A stretch of 64,000 nucleotides of DNA. Origin: Sipunculus nudus. Its lineage: Eukaryota; Annelida; Sipuncula; Golfingiida; Sipunculidae. Made by a program: the position numbers and the translations under genes. This document shows, in pieces, positions 13,707 to 25,794 of the stretch (position 1 is its first letter; every line of letters begins with the position of its first letter). The DNA is taken from assembly GCA_026874595.1 (NCBI GenBank), contig CM049311.1:39929676-39993675 (forward strand). The letters run 5' to 3'. The notes under the pieces are model-generated. The model searched no databases and was not told where the DNA came from. It saw nothing but the letters and a program-made list of their open reading frames with translations.

Positions 13707-14820
13707 CATTAGTCTAAGACTGGTGATGCCAGCTATTATAGTTTCCTCATTTTCACATAATTTTAGTGGCATTATTTTATATAATTCACTTAGTATGAGT
13801 GAAGGACATCAAAATGAGAGTGCTCAACCACAGTCTGTCCAGATACCAAACAGATATAGTCAAATCATATGTATATTATATAATTTGAATGTAATGTTGA
13901 GAGTGGCATAGTCAGTGCTCACAAAACAAAGAATTTGCTCTGGGTCTACAATATATTTGTGTACATCATACATAAAATGCTGTATTATTGAGGTCAGCAA
14001 GAAAAATTTCTAGTTTGCACTTTCAATATTTATTATTATACTGGAAATACCGGAAATTCATGACAAAATGAATGTTTTTTTTTTGCAAAAATTGTCGAGG
14101 TGAAAGTAGAAGACCTGTGAATTGGTGTGCACATGTTCATAAAGTAATTGGTACTCCTTATCAAATTGAACTTGTTTCATCACCCATTTCAAGCTTATCA
14201 TGGTTAAACTAATATCCATGCAGTTAAGCTTTTAGTTAAGATATGAGGTGTCCAGTTTACTTGGTGTGATGCTTCAAGGATTTGTTGATGTGACTGGGTA
14301 AAAAAACAGCAGTGGGAAAATTAATGGTAGCATACACACACACATGTACAGTCACAACAGTGTAGACATGTTAGCACGTACAGTGAGCAATGTGACCCAT
14401 GGGTTCCTTAATTTTAATTTGTTATTGCTGCCACCTTGTGGCAGAATTATGAACTTTTCATCATATTATGATGAAACCTGTCAGCACAGGCAAGAGTCAT
14501 AATTAGAAAAGAACAACTTTTTTTTTAAAATTATTTTAGTTCTGGGGTGACCTCTGTAAGTTTGGAGATGTTAAACAATATTCAATACATAAGTATTTAA
14601 GGTCTCAGGAGTGGTATTGGTCTGCAGCCTTCTTGCCTTAGTGATGCAGGCTGAGGTCAACTCAAAACCACAAAGTGATTATTCCATTTGAAGTTATTTC
14701 TAGGTGCCCCAGTCCTCAAATTTGGCCTAAAGCATCTACAGTACAATGTTTCTGCCTGTACAGTCAATGAAGTCAGCATTGGAAATATGTAGTGTGGACA
14801 CTCCATATTTTGCAAACAGA
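13707..14820. other. Unique sequence, no gene identified
   Basis: No coding exon recognised. A decayed family A tail (GTGAGCAATGTGACCC-ATGGGTTCCTT) lies at about 14382-14410. A short (CA)n run is at 14334-14345. Confidence 0.45.
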
Positions 14821-16206
14821 TTTTAGCAAACCTGTGAGCTTACCCCAATCTTGTGGCGTTGACCGTCGTGCATCAGTGCGTCATGTGTCATCTGTACATT
14901 AACCCATGCTATCTAGAAAAAGGCAGGAGCTAGCATCACCATATTTTATGCAAAATTCAGTCATCTAAAAAACTCTATCAGATTTTGGTTATTTTTTGGC
15001 TATCTGCATTTACTTAGATTTTATTGGGAAAAAGCTTAAAAACATTTTAAAATCTTCTTCTCCATAACAGTAAAGCCAAATTGTCTAATATTTCACAGAA
15101 ATAATCCAAGAAACAATCTCTCCCAAGTTTGTTCGAATGGTTCCAGTTAGGTGATTTTTGGCTGAGTTACAGGAAGTTCAACTTAGTTATCTGTCCAGAA
15201 ATGCATACTAAAATTTCAGTCTCAGAAACGGCTGGAGCTATCATCACCAAATTTATGCCAATGTTGGTCACATGAGTCATATCTGAAATTGAGGTATTGG
15301 TGGTGTTAAATATGGCACAGAAATGATCCTAGGGTATTGCTTTCTAAAGTTTATTCAAATGCTCTCTGTTCAGTGACTTTTGGCTGAGTTATGGGAAGCT
15401 GAATTTAGCAACAGGTAAAGAGTTTACTCGGTGCAGCCAGGTATAGGTCAAGAGTTCACTAAGTGCAGTAGCTGCATTCTATTTATAGCTTTGGCAGACT
15501 GCCCACTGTACCAGATTTGGCGCCAAAGGTCAGTCTGGATCTATTTATAGTTTTGGCAAACTGCCAACTGTGTCAGATAATGCAACAGGTCAAGCGTTCA
15601 CTCTGCGCAGCCAGGTACAGGTCAAAAGTTTACTCAGTCTAGCCAGGTGCAGGTCAAAAGTTCACTCAATCTAGCAAGGTGTAGGTCAAGAGTTCACTCA
15701 GTGCAGTAGCTTGAGCCAGCAATTTGTCACAGTTCACTTGGGGCAACTGCCTTTCTCACCTAAGCCTGGTGAGTCCAATGCATCAAACTCGAGATGTTTA
15801 AATGTATTGGCCTGATATTTTGACCTGTCTATGCATGTTTGATAGCTTTCTCATTCACAAGACAGGTGTCACCACCTACAATTACTTTGCACAGTGTATG
15901 TGCCTGCTTATTTCTCAGAGGAATTTGATATATCAGCCTGAAATTGGGCATATTTATACATATCATAAAGCGTTGTTGTATACAAGACTGTTGGCGCCAC
16001 CTACTATATATTTTGTACAGTGTATGTCCCTGCTTATTTCTCAGGAGGGGATATCAGCCTGAAATTGGGCATATGTTTACATCTCTGGTACCTTCGTCGT
16101 ATACAAGACATGTAGGCCTACTTGAAAAGTAATGGCCTGGCATTGAAGCATTATGCCTGGTGTATAAACAGTTGCACAGGTTAGCATTAGGCCTGTAGGC
16201 CTTGTA
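14821..16206 (+). mobile_element. Modular non-autonomous element, family B (copy 1)
   Basis: Starts TTTTAGCAAACCTGTGAGC, followed by a GACCGTCGTGCATC-type stretch and a module with CAGGAGCTAGCATCACC. The middle has several 35-40-bp direct repeats around GGTCAAGAGTTCACTCAGTG (about 15405-15720). The tail has modules with ACAAGAC-GGTG-CACCTAC and GAAATTGGGCATAT. It ends at GCATTAGGCCTGTAGGCC then TTGT, where AGGCCT-GT-AGGCCT forms a terminal hairpin. Two longer copies at 27799-30026 and 35665-39815 share head, core and tail in the same order and strand. No protein is encoded. Confidence 0.75.
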
Positions 16207-18689
16207 TTCAGAAAACCAGTACTATAAAATGTACGAATCATTGCTGAACTCATGTTGTGACAGTTAATATCATTCAAATGGTTGGACAGTCCACTGACCT
16301 TTGCCATTCATAATCAGAAACATGGCCCAGAAATGTTCACAGAGTTTCACAGGCTTCAGTTTCATGCATGTTTATGTAACTCTTAATAAACAATTGTTTA
16401 TGTATATAGCCTCAAGTAATATGTCAAATTCAGCTTAGAATCAAGGCCTATTCTGATTAGATGTAAATGATACCCAGTCATTTGCACCAGTGTGTATAAA
16501 GACCTTTAGTGTAAAAAAAGGTAGCAAAATGATTGAAGAAGTTATGTATAAATAACGTGATATTGAATCTGTAGAAGGTGGTGTGTCCAGCACACTGATT
16601 ACAGCTAATCAAACCAAGACACCAGTAACTCTACCCGGAACATCACCTAACAAGTCTGTTTGGCTGTTTCTTTGTGAGCTCCAGGTTCATAATTAGACAC
16701 GTCTTGGCGATAGCCCAGCTGAAGAAAGTGACTAATATGTGATGATTCATTGAGAATCACTGGCAAGTGCAATATATGCCATTTCTGAGGGTTATCCTGA
16801 GCATAGGCTTACCACCATCAGGTGTCACTTTTCACAAACTTAATCTCAGCTGGAACATGCAGGTGGTTTCATCCGTTTAAACTCATTATGTTCGTCACTT
16901 TTTTTAGAGCTGTGTGCTAAAATTTAAAAGAAAGATTGATTAATTGGATCACGTTGTCACAAGGTGATATATGGTGATAAGAAAACGACATAACTTTATA
17001 AGAATATCTTCCATATTATTTTTCAGTTTTCTGATATGAAGCTCCAGCCGTAGTATTTTGTTACATAAGCCAAGAAAAATGTAGTTAATAAGTTTCAGAT
17101 AGCGATGTATAATGATCCTGTAAGCGTGTGTTACAAGGTGGAGGTAGCAGGTGTTACAGGATGGGTAATGAGTTTTCTATAGGCCTACATGATCCCTGAT
17201 ACTATTATACAATATCTTCATGTGTATGTAGATGGGTGGGAGCAATTTTACGTCTGTAAATATGAGAAACTGATTAGATGTAAACTTCTTGTTATTTTTT
17301 AAAGATGAGTAAACTTCACTTAGTAAAAAGTTATTGATTACACAGGACCTGAAAGAAGCCAGGGACAGCTATATGTTGGTGCTCAGGTGATGTTAGAATT
17401 ACCATAGAATCTGCACTTTTTTGGTGGTTCTAGAATTAAGTCTGTAATTTAAGTGATAGATTCAACAGTATTTCAAGCAGCACAGTCCAGCTGTGATAGG
17501 TAATTATTTTGCCAACTTATATCTGCAAGTTTTTATTCCTCAAGTAATATACTGAACAAGTGATACATGATGCTAAATGAAAACTCTGGAATGACTATTC
17601 AGTCAATGAAACATTAAGTAAGGATTCTGTTACTGAAAGGGCAAAAGTGGACTCTGGCATGCTGTCTGTCTGGTATTATCATACATATGGATTATTCTGG
17701 TTAAAAAAGCTGTGCTTAACCATTTCATCTCAAATCAGATAACTAAATTCACTGAAAGAAAACCCACAGTGTTTAAGCTCATGCAAACATTGTGACATTG
17801 ATAAATCTATTACCACTGATTTTCTTATAGATCAAGTCTATTTCTGAATGCAAAAATAACCATAGTCCTGAGTCCTATTTGCATATTGCATGAACTTCTA
17901 GTGACAGAAGAAGAGGTAGCTGAACAAATGTTTTCCACTGTATCCTAAAATTTTATTAATGTGCCTCAGTTAGACATATGTTTTCTTACTAACTGCAAAG
18001 TTTGAACAAAACACCCTTCCCCATCAATTAAAAATGGAATTCCACCAAAAAATCATAAAGTATTACATACTGCATACAGTTGCGTACCATATTTAGAGAG
18101 TATAAGTATTTAGTATTTAGAGAGTTATTAGAATATAATTTAAAATTAACATATCACAGTATCTATCTCAACAATAGTTCAGCAGTCATATATAACTTGC
18201 TTTGAGTCATAAAATATAAATCGGTTCATTCTGCATACTTTTAACAAGTGTTCCAGGATCTTAAACATAAATCAGTTCATCCTACATACATTTAATCATT
18301 GTTTAGGATCTGCATAACATTGGTTATTTTTTACACATGTTTAATGGCAATTTAGAGAATGAAAATCAACTGCAGTGATGTCATACTATTATAAATCAAC
18401 AAATATTTTGCAGTGGACAAGAAAATAAAAATGATGTGAAGCAGTCAGACAAATATCCCATTCATCTCTCAAAGTTAGATCAAAACCATTGTAACCAGTT
18501 CTTTAAAAGATATCACTGACAGCTCTGATGTTTGGCTGTCACAGGTTGTCATCAGTGTCACAGGCTGTGCTGATCAGCTGAGTGTCACGATCTATGACTG
18601 GATGTGTCAAAATGTGAATCAACATGAGGTCTCGGGGACACCAGAATTTAAAAAAAAAATGACAGAAAGCACATGATACTACACTTTCA

Positions 18690-18806
18690 CATAGTCCCAA
18701 ACAGAAATGGAACTCTGCAGATGTAAATACTAAGGTTAAGAATAAGATTAGTCAGCATTCAGAAAATTGAGGCGGTTACTCCCACCAAAAAAATCTTAAA
18801 ACAAGT
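18690..18806 (+). repeat. 3' fragment of the SINE family seen at 54297-54836
   Basis: Matches the last ~115 bp of the complete SINE: CACATAG-CC-AAAC-AGAA, GGAACTCTGCAGATG, a GTTAAG/CATTCA stretch, GGAGGCGGTTACTCCCACC-like hairpin sequence and an A-rich AAATCTTAAAA end. The tRNA-like head is absent, so this is a 5'-truncated copy. Confidence 0.65.
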
Positions 18807-20291
18807 ACCTGGATCATATTTTCAGGCTTGAATCATTGATGCATATGTTTACAATTGTCGCTATGATTATCAATGTGATGTGTGGTTATCAGTTTAGAAA
18901 AATAAAAACAAGCTACCTTGAAGTATTTATTTTTGACTGAAAAATTAATATATTTTTTGTGTTCTGCTTGCTGTCTGTCAGATCAGTTAAAATGAAGGTA
19001 AAATGTTAAAGGCATACATGCAAGGGAACAAGAAAACTACCAATTGAATAATGCAGAATACATAAATGGTTTCATGCACTACATGTATTATGATAACAAC
19101 TGATCACTTTGTGCAGTAAGTAAAATATACCACAGCTTATCATGTAAGTGGTGGCATTTGCAGAGCTACATTAACTTTGGGCTCAGAAAATATACCCGGT
19201 GTGGTCGCACTTCATTTATCATTGAATGAACACTGAAAAATATTTCAGACCAAGAAAAGTGGTTGCAGTTGTGGGGTGGTCACAATTTTGGGGTGGTCAC
19301 AAGGTGGGGTTCAAATGTACTGGATTATAGGATCTTGCATCCCTGAATATTTCAACTTGAACACTTCCTTCTCAACCCAGATTGGTCAGAGCTAAATTGA
19401 TGGCACATTTTAATGACACTGTGTTCCTCTAAAGATACTTGAATACCTATGTTTTGACTTCAAACTGCAGGTGTTTCAGGACACTATGTCTGCTGCTATG
19501 AACAGCTCTTCAAGTCCTATACAAAGTTGGATTGAATTTTAAAGGGACATAATCAGGAGCTAAATTATGCCTATTCTTTTACACTATCAGTTCAGTTTTA
19601 CTTAATACAAAGGTTTCCCAGCAAAACTTCCCAGCACAGTCTCATTTCCTTGCATACAGCTGTTTAACACAATATTATGGCTCTGCTTTTTGGTTAACAC
19701 AGTCTGTTTACCATAACTCGGCTGCATGACCAGAAGCCCAAATAAGAGGGGCAATAAGCGGTTTTTCAGCCAGCAGAAACTTGTATTACATTTTTTTGGG
19801 CCAAGTCAGTCAGGGCATCTTCTGATTGTTATGTATTTTTGTTCAGCGATGCATATGGCTCACATGCTGTGTTTATGTTTACACCTGTAATCGCGCCCGG
19901 TCCACTATTTTTAACATTTGTTTACAGGAGAAAGCAAATGATATCAGGGCAATATTTTGGAAGGTACAGATATATTTTAAAAGGAAGAAGCTATTTTTCG
20001 TGTTAACTCAACATGCTTTATAGGAGATTGGGCCCCTTTAATTTTAAAATCCAAAAACCATTAATAACATTGCAAGTTTTGTAAATGCTAAGCTGATAAT
20101 TTGATAAAAAATTTCTAATAACATTATGTTGTTAAAGTTGTTGTTCATGCAAGGTTGTTGTTCAACTCTTAATGTATACTTTTACAAAAGGAGAAGAGAA
20201 AGGTCGTGATATTTCTGTTTTTATTGAAACATTACACACATGTATTGCCATTTTAAGCTGATGACATAGTAAACTGAATGCTGGTCTCCTG

Positions 20292-20302
20292 TTTTGCTGT
20301 AG
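20292..20302 (+). other. Splice acceptor of the SOBP terminal coding exon
   Basis: A pyrimidine-rich run CTCCTGTTTTGCTGTAG ends in AG at 20301-20302, directly before the acidic codons of the SOBP exon. The reading frame is open a little further upstream to an ATG at 20278, but those codons (eight residues) match intronic tract, so I place the exon start at 20303. Two bases complete a split codon, meaning the upstream intron is phase 1. Confidence 0.8.
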
Positions 20303-22095
20303 ATGATGAAGATGATGACGATGATGATGACATGGATGAAAGTCTTGACAAAGACAAGACAGGATCCCAAGTGCCAGAAGTCATCGTATGTGACTGGTGC
20401 CAGAAAAAAAATATTAGACAATTCACACTTAAGATTCGAGATGCAGTAAAAGGATTTTGTAGTGAGAAATGCTTTACTCAATGTCGTAGAGCATTCTTCA
20501 GGAAAAATAAAGTGTGTGACTGGTGCAAGCATGTCCGTCCTACGATGAATTATGTGGATTTCCAAGATGGAGAGCAACAACTGCAGTTTTGTGGTGATAA
20601 ATGCTTGAACCAGTATAAAATGAACATCTTCTGTAAGGAGACCAAGGCACACCTGCAGCAGATACAGGCGCAGGTGGAGGCGGGGACTCTTCCAAAGTTA
20701 GCAGATGATGCCCAGATACTCATTACACCAGACCTATGGTTGGCTGAATCAGGAAAGGCAGAACTAGGGGACACAAGTGACCCAAAGCTAACCAAACACA
20801 ACACAGACACATCCAGTCACAAAGCTGAATGGAATGCTGAAAAATTGGCAAATATCACTCCCACACATGTGAAACCTGATTTGCTAAAAGTGAAGCCCCC
20901 TCATCACGAGCCTAAAGCTGTGACTACTGAAGACCAGGTTAAGCAGTCCAGCAGTATAAATACTCACAGCCATGGAAGCCGGTCATCAACCGAGACTGCC
21001 AGCTCACACCGGTGTCAGCAAACAGAACCCTGCCCACTCCTACATCACGCAGAAAAAATGAAGAAAGGATTACCTAGATCTGATTTTGGGCACAAGAACT
21101 TAGTCAAAGCTGAAACTAAGCCCACAAGGGGATCTGATCCAGTGATACACAGACCAGTGAATACTCCCTCAACGCCAGCAGCACCGAGCTCTGTGTCGCA
21201 CCCTGGTTCTGACGCTTGTTCAGTCTCACCATCTGTGCCAACTCTGTTTCGTTCACCCATGACAGCATTCCCCATGCCTTTTCCAACGTCCCCTTTCCCC
21301 CTGCCAAATGTTCCGTATGGAATGCTTCCAGGGATGCCTTCAGGCCTTCCAGTCACCCAATCTCCTCCAGTGTCCATGATCCTGCCAGTCCCTGTGTTTG
21401 TGCCGTTGCCGATTCCTATACCTATACCGCTGCCATTGTGTCCTCACATGAAATACTCATCACCAGAGTCTGGCAGTTCCAACAGAACTTCTGCTGTTAA
21501 CAAAACTTACTCAGCTGATGGACATCAAAATATTGTTGGTCCACACTCATCCTCAAAACAATACAAAGATCCAGAATATACACAGGGCACTCAAGACAAA
21601 AGTACCAAAGCCCCATCACCATTAGTCATATCAAACACAGGATGCCAGAGAACATCAAAAGAAGTTATGATCAAGTGTGCTTGTTGCCAAGTGGGCCAGA
21701 AAACACCATCACCCAATCACATTTCCAGCTGTAGTAATGGCTTTGTAACCTGTCCTGTTTCTGAAACCAAACAATGTGCCAATTCTGATGATGCCATAGA
21801 TTTATCCTGTGACCGCATTAGTGTAAAAGAAGAAGTTCATGACAACATCAACCCCAAATCTGTGTCTCCAGCACAAGTGTTTCCGCCGCCTCTGCTGATT
21901 ACATCATCATTTGGCTTGCCTCCTCCCACAGATCATTCTTATTCCACACGCAGAGGCAGGATACTCGATGCCCCACCCCCACCTAGAGGAGTCGCAGACA
22001 GCCCACCTCCTTCCAAAAGGTTTTGTCGTCGTAACCATGGCAGAGATATCTTCATGAGGAAAGGCAACTTGGACAAGAAAATGAGGAGCAAATGA
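20303..22095 (+). CDS. SOBP: Sine oculis-binding protein homologue, 3' terminal coding exon (partial gene)
   Basis: SOBP proteins are nuclear cofactors that bind SIX/sine oculis transcription factors; in mouse the gene (Jxc1) is needed for cochlear patterning. Residue numbers below count from the in-frame ATG at 20278. An acidic run is followed by two FCS-type zinc fingers: Cys38/41/61/65 (motifs CDWCQKKN and FCSEKCF) and Cys80/83/105/109 (CDWCKHVRPT, LQFCGDKCLNQYKM). Next come a Ser/Thr-rich linker with ITPDLW, a Pro-rich block at about 320-388 (PVFVPLPIPIPIPLPL), the hydrophobic-acidic AIDLS at about 506 followed by VKEE, and a basic C-terminus (SKRFCRRNH...KKMRSK) that may serve nuclear import. 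The two fingers are separated by only a few residues. The N-terminal part is missing, so this is one exon (about 1.8 kb) of a longer gene. The stop is TGA at 22093-22095. Confidence 0.95.
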
Positions 22096-22292
22096 GAGCA
22101 TGAGGTATCCAGTGGTTAGAATCAAAGTGAGAAAATGAGGAGCACTTTTATTTCTGACTGTTGCATTTTGTTTTAGTTTGAACCATTGTGCCAGGGCAGT
22201 AGAAATGTAGAGTAAGGCTAACAGTGCTGCCCTCTTGTACAATATATCATAAATCATCCAAGTGAAGGCAGGTATCAAGCAGAGGACCAATA
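22096..22292 (+). other. SOBP: SOBP 3' UTR (start)
   Basis: Sequence after the stop codon lacks a coding frame. The phrase GAAAATGAGGAGCA, which overlaps the last codons, recurs about 50 bp downstream (near 22129), indicating a small local duplication. No canonical AATAAA is seen before the minisatellite, so the transcript end is not determined; the downstream repeats may be transcribed. Confidence 0.5.
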
Positions 22293-22447
22293 CAGTTTCT
22301 GATGACTAATTATTCTCACAGAGGTTAGGGATCCATCCAGTTTCTGATGACTAATTATTCTCACAGAGGTTAGGGATCTATCCAGTTTCTGATGACTATT
22401 CATTCTTACACAGGTTAGGGATCCATCAAGTTTCTGATGACTAATCA
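22293..22447. repeat. 45-bp minisatellite, left part (interrupted)
   Basis: Units begin at 22293, 22338, 22383 and 22428 (exactly 45-bp spacing) with CAGTTTCTGATGACTAATTA then TTCTCACAGAGGTTAGGGATCCATC. The fourth unit is cut after GACTAATCA by the Helitron-like insertion. The remainder of that unit (TTCTCACAGAGG...) resumes at 23696, which gives an exact empty-site reconstruction. Confidence 0.93.
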
Positions 22448-23695
22448 TTGTATCCCCAGACAAAGTCGGGGGATAAAATGTTTTCATACCGGTCCTGCCG
22501 CCGCGGCTGCATATAAATCTTGTTGGCACGATAACTCAAAAAATATTTCACGGATCTTTACCAAACTTGGTATATGTATAGATATGGGTGAGAGGACGAT
22601 GCCTATGTAAAATGAGGTCATGACCTTGACTAGGAGAGTGTCCTTGACCTTGAATATGTCCAATTTTGGGGAAAATCACACAAATTCTTAAATATCTGAA
22701 GAAATCTTGCATTGATTGATCCCAAAATCAAGTTGATGGAAGATCATGGAAAGGGTTGTCATGTTCAAGAAACTGGTGGCGCCACTTATTATTATTTACT
22801 TGAGCATTATAAGTCAAAAACTATCAGACAGATTTCTTTCATATTATGCATATACATAGACATGGGTTATGGGATGATGTATATATAAATTGGGGTCATG
22901 ATCTTTCCTATTAGAGTGGACTTGACCTTGAATATTGCCAAATATGGTGAAAATTACACAAAATCATTAATATCTCAATAAGGGATGCATGGATTGGTCC
23001 AAAAATCAACTTGATCGAAGATCTTGGATAGTATTGTTATGTAGCAGAAACAGGTGGCACAACCTGTTATTCTTTTACTTGTTTTTGTGACGTTTAATAC
23101 CCTATAATTGCCACTTAACAGTACTGTGAGCATTATAAGTCAAAAACTATCAGACAGATTTCTTTTATATTATGCATATACATAGATATGGGTTATAGGA
23201 TGATGTTTATTTAAAATGGGGTCATGACCTTTCCTATGAGAGTGGCCTTGACCTTGAATATTGCCATATATGGTGAAAATCACACAAAATCATTAATATC
23301 TTAATAAGGGATGCATTGATTGGTCCAAAAATCAACTTGACCGAAGATCTTGGATAGTGTTGTCATGTACCAGAAACTGATAACGTCACCTGTTATTCTT
23401 TTACTTTTTTTTGTGCCGTTTAATACCCAGTCATAGCTACTTAACAGTACTGTGAGCATTATAAGTAAAAAACTAATGGATAGATTTCTTTCATATTATG
23501 CATATACATAGACATGGGTTAGGGGATGATGTATATTGAAATTGGGGTCATGACCTTTTCTATGAGAGTGACCTTTTCTATGAGTGTGGTCTGATATTAA
23601 TTGTTGCTGAAGATGGGGGGCCTATTCTTAAAGGGGGGGGGGGGGATTAATTGTCTGATGATACTATGGCACCTGCGGTGCCAAGAAATATCTAG
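22448..23695 (+). mobile_element. Non-autonomous Helitron-like element 1, inserted in minisatellite
   Basis: Precise limits come from the interrupted 45-bp unit: host GACTAATCA | TTCTCACAG, an A|T target with no target duplication. The left end is TTGTATCCCC, followed by a TATCCCC/GGGGATA inverted pair. The right end has a hairpin GGCACC-TGC-GGTGCC (23668-23682), nine bases, then CTAG (23692-23695), the classic Helitron 3' layout. The 5' end is not the canonical TC, so this may belong to a variant (Helitron2/helentron-like) group. The interior holds three degenerate ~315-bp modules, each with a GGTGGCGCCACTT-like box and CAAAATCAACTTGA-like phrase, and a G-run near 23627-23645. There is no Rep/helicase frame, so it is non-autonomous. 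Confidence 0.8.
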
Positions 23696-23737
23696 TTCTC
23701 ACAGAGGTTAGGGATCCATCCAGTTTCTGAGGACTCA
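23696..23737. repeat. 45-bp minisatellite, right part
   Basis: Resumes the unit broken at 22447 (TTCTCACAGAGGTTAGGGAT then CCATCCAGTTTCTGAGGACTCA). It is cut a second time at ACTCA | TTGTATC by the adjacent element starting at 23738. Confidence 0.88.
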
Positions 23738-24923
23738 TTGTATCGGCCAAAACAAGGTTTTGCAGGTACTATGTTTTTGACTGGGTTCCGCTGCCGCCGC
23801 TGTTGCTGCGTTCGTTTCCGGAGAACTCCTCTGAGCCTACTGGACGGATTTTTCCAAAACTTACACCAATTATCGGGTCACATGTGAACTGGTGCCTAAC
23901 CAATTACCGTTGACCTCTGACCTTTCCTCTCTGCCCAGCGTCCATTTGTGCATCTGTTTTCACACATAAACCCACATATCTCGGGAACTGTTTGACTGAT
24001 CAGGAAAAAAATTTTTACAAATGTAACCCTTGGATAGCTTAATAACATACACAAAAATGGTGGCGCCACCTGCAACCATGTTTGCACAGTGTCCATCTGT
24101 TTGTCTGCCTTGGGTTAAAATCACTCATATATCTCTGCAGTTGTTAGACTAATTCACTTGAAATTCGGCATGCCTTTACATCCTGGATAGCTTTCTTGAT
24201 TTTATGACAGGTGGCGCCACCTACATTCACATTTACTTTGCAGATATTCAAGCTCATATCTCGGGAAATGTTTGACTGATTGGGCCAAAATTTGGTATGT
24301 GTATAGATCTCACATAGCTTTTTATCATACGCAAAACTGGTGGGGCCACCTGCAGCCATTTTCGCACAACATCCGTCTGTTTGTCTGCCTCGGGATAAAA
24401 TCACTCCTGTCTCGCCAGTGGTTTGACATATCTGCCTAAATTTTGAGGTTTATACATCCTGGACAGCTCTCTTGATTTTATGACAGGTGGCGCCACCTAC
24501 ATTCTAGTTTACGCTGCAGACATCCAATCTCATATCTCGGGAACCATTTGACCGATTGAGCCAAAGTTTTGCATGTGTATAGTTCTCACATAGCTCTTCA
24601 TCATACGCAAAACTGGTGGCGCCACCTGCAACCATTTTTGCACAGCGTCCGTCTGTTTGTCTGCCACGGGCTAAAATCACTCATATACATGTAGTGGTTT
24701 GACTTATCTGCCTTAAATTTCGCATATATATACAACTTGGAAAGCTTTCTGGATTTTGTGGTAGGTGGCGCAACCTACATACACAATTTGGCTGCAGACA
24801 TCCATGCTAATATGCAACACTTCACTCTGTTTCCCCTTGCCACTCAATCCATGCCTCACTTCACCTGTTCCACTCTGATTTTGGCAGATACACATAGTCG
24901 CTTGTTGACTACCCGTATTCTAG
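23738..24923 (+). mobile_element. Non-autonomous Helitron-like element 2 (copy a)
   Basis: Left end TTGTATCGGCCAAAAC, right end hairpin TAGTC...GACTA, then CCCGTATTCTAG with CTAG at 24920-24923. The host site reads GACTCA | TTGTTTTC, again A|T. Subterminal inverted repeats GTATCnGCCAAAA (left) and TTTTGGCnGATAC (right, about 24890-24902) lie at both ends. The core is a tandem of two alternating modules separated by GGTGGCGCCACC boxes at 24059, 24210, 24339 (one change), 24486, 24615 and 24764 (one change). No protein is encoded. Reverse-strand copies are at 36410-37932 and 55909-57081. Confidence 0.82.
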
Positions 24924-25723
24924 TTGTTTTCATTTTTTTTATTCTCCTGCAGCCTTTGTTAGATTTACACAACCGTAAAAACCTGCCTCATTGAAAAAGT
25001 TCAAAACTAATTCTGTTATCAGTGGTTATCTTTCTTAACATTATCTCAGAAATCAAACCAAATGGTGCTGATCCTGAAGAGAGAGTCTGTTAAAGGTTTA
25101 ACAACTTCAAACATGTTCAGCACACATTGTAACTCATGTGCCTCATAGCAGAATATTTAGGAACCCAGTGGAGCATATTTTTAACAAACAGACAGCCACA
25201 TGTGTATCACACTCACTGCCTGATATTAGAGTATTTCAAGGTGATTATGTTATTGACATAACTGTACAGTGTAGATGGTGACTATTTATTTTATGCTGAC
25301 ACCCATGTTGTCATTAAATTAAGATATGCCTACGGTGCTAAAGTATATATTGATACGCAAAATGTGCATGAAATAGGTGTGCTGTTAGTATGCATGTTAA
25401 TGCGTGAGAGTGTACTTGTTATTTCCGCCTCAGATGTTGCATATTTCTTGTCATAATATATGATTACTAAAGTGTTTTTGACATTTTCTAATTGGGATTG
25501 GCCAAACACGTCAATTTCAGAATGGTTATATAAAAAGCAGTCATGTGACTCCATCTAGACTGTTCAAGGCAGAGGAACTGTACTCTTGGTGCTTTATTTG
25601 ACAGCTGATTGACAGGTATGGTAAGATAGTAATTAATATAACAGCTTTTGTTTGCCTAATGTTGTTGTTGTTTCTCTTTATTATTAATTATATATATATA
25701 TATATTTATATAAACATATAAAT

Positions 25724-25794
<71 letters not shown>

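Larger units (their letters stand above)
16207..20302 (+). other. Probable SOBP intron sequence
   Basis: Largely unique DNA ending at a good splice acceptor (TTTTGCTGTAG, AG at 20301-20302). The conserved N-terminal part expected of SOBP proteins was not found upstream in this window, so its exons are either outside or too short to recognise by eye. The segment includes a SINE-tail fragment (18690-18806). It also has a GC-richer stretch near 19141-19330 with repeated GTGGGGTGGTCACAA-like phrases. No other exon is supported. Confidence 0.55.

Noticed and set aside
20221-21500. Open frames on the - strand and in other + frames over the SOBP exon
   Set aside because: They are shadows of the real coding frame; their peptides resemble no family and have no splice support.
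22275-22529. A - strand frame with SHQKLDGSLTSVRI repeats
   Set aside because: Produced by the 45-bp minisatellite (15 codons per unit); it crosses the mobile-element junction at 22448.
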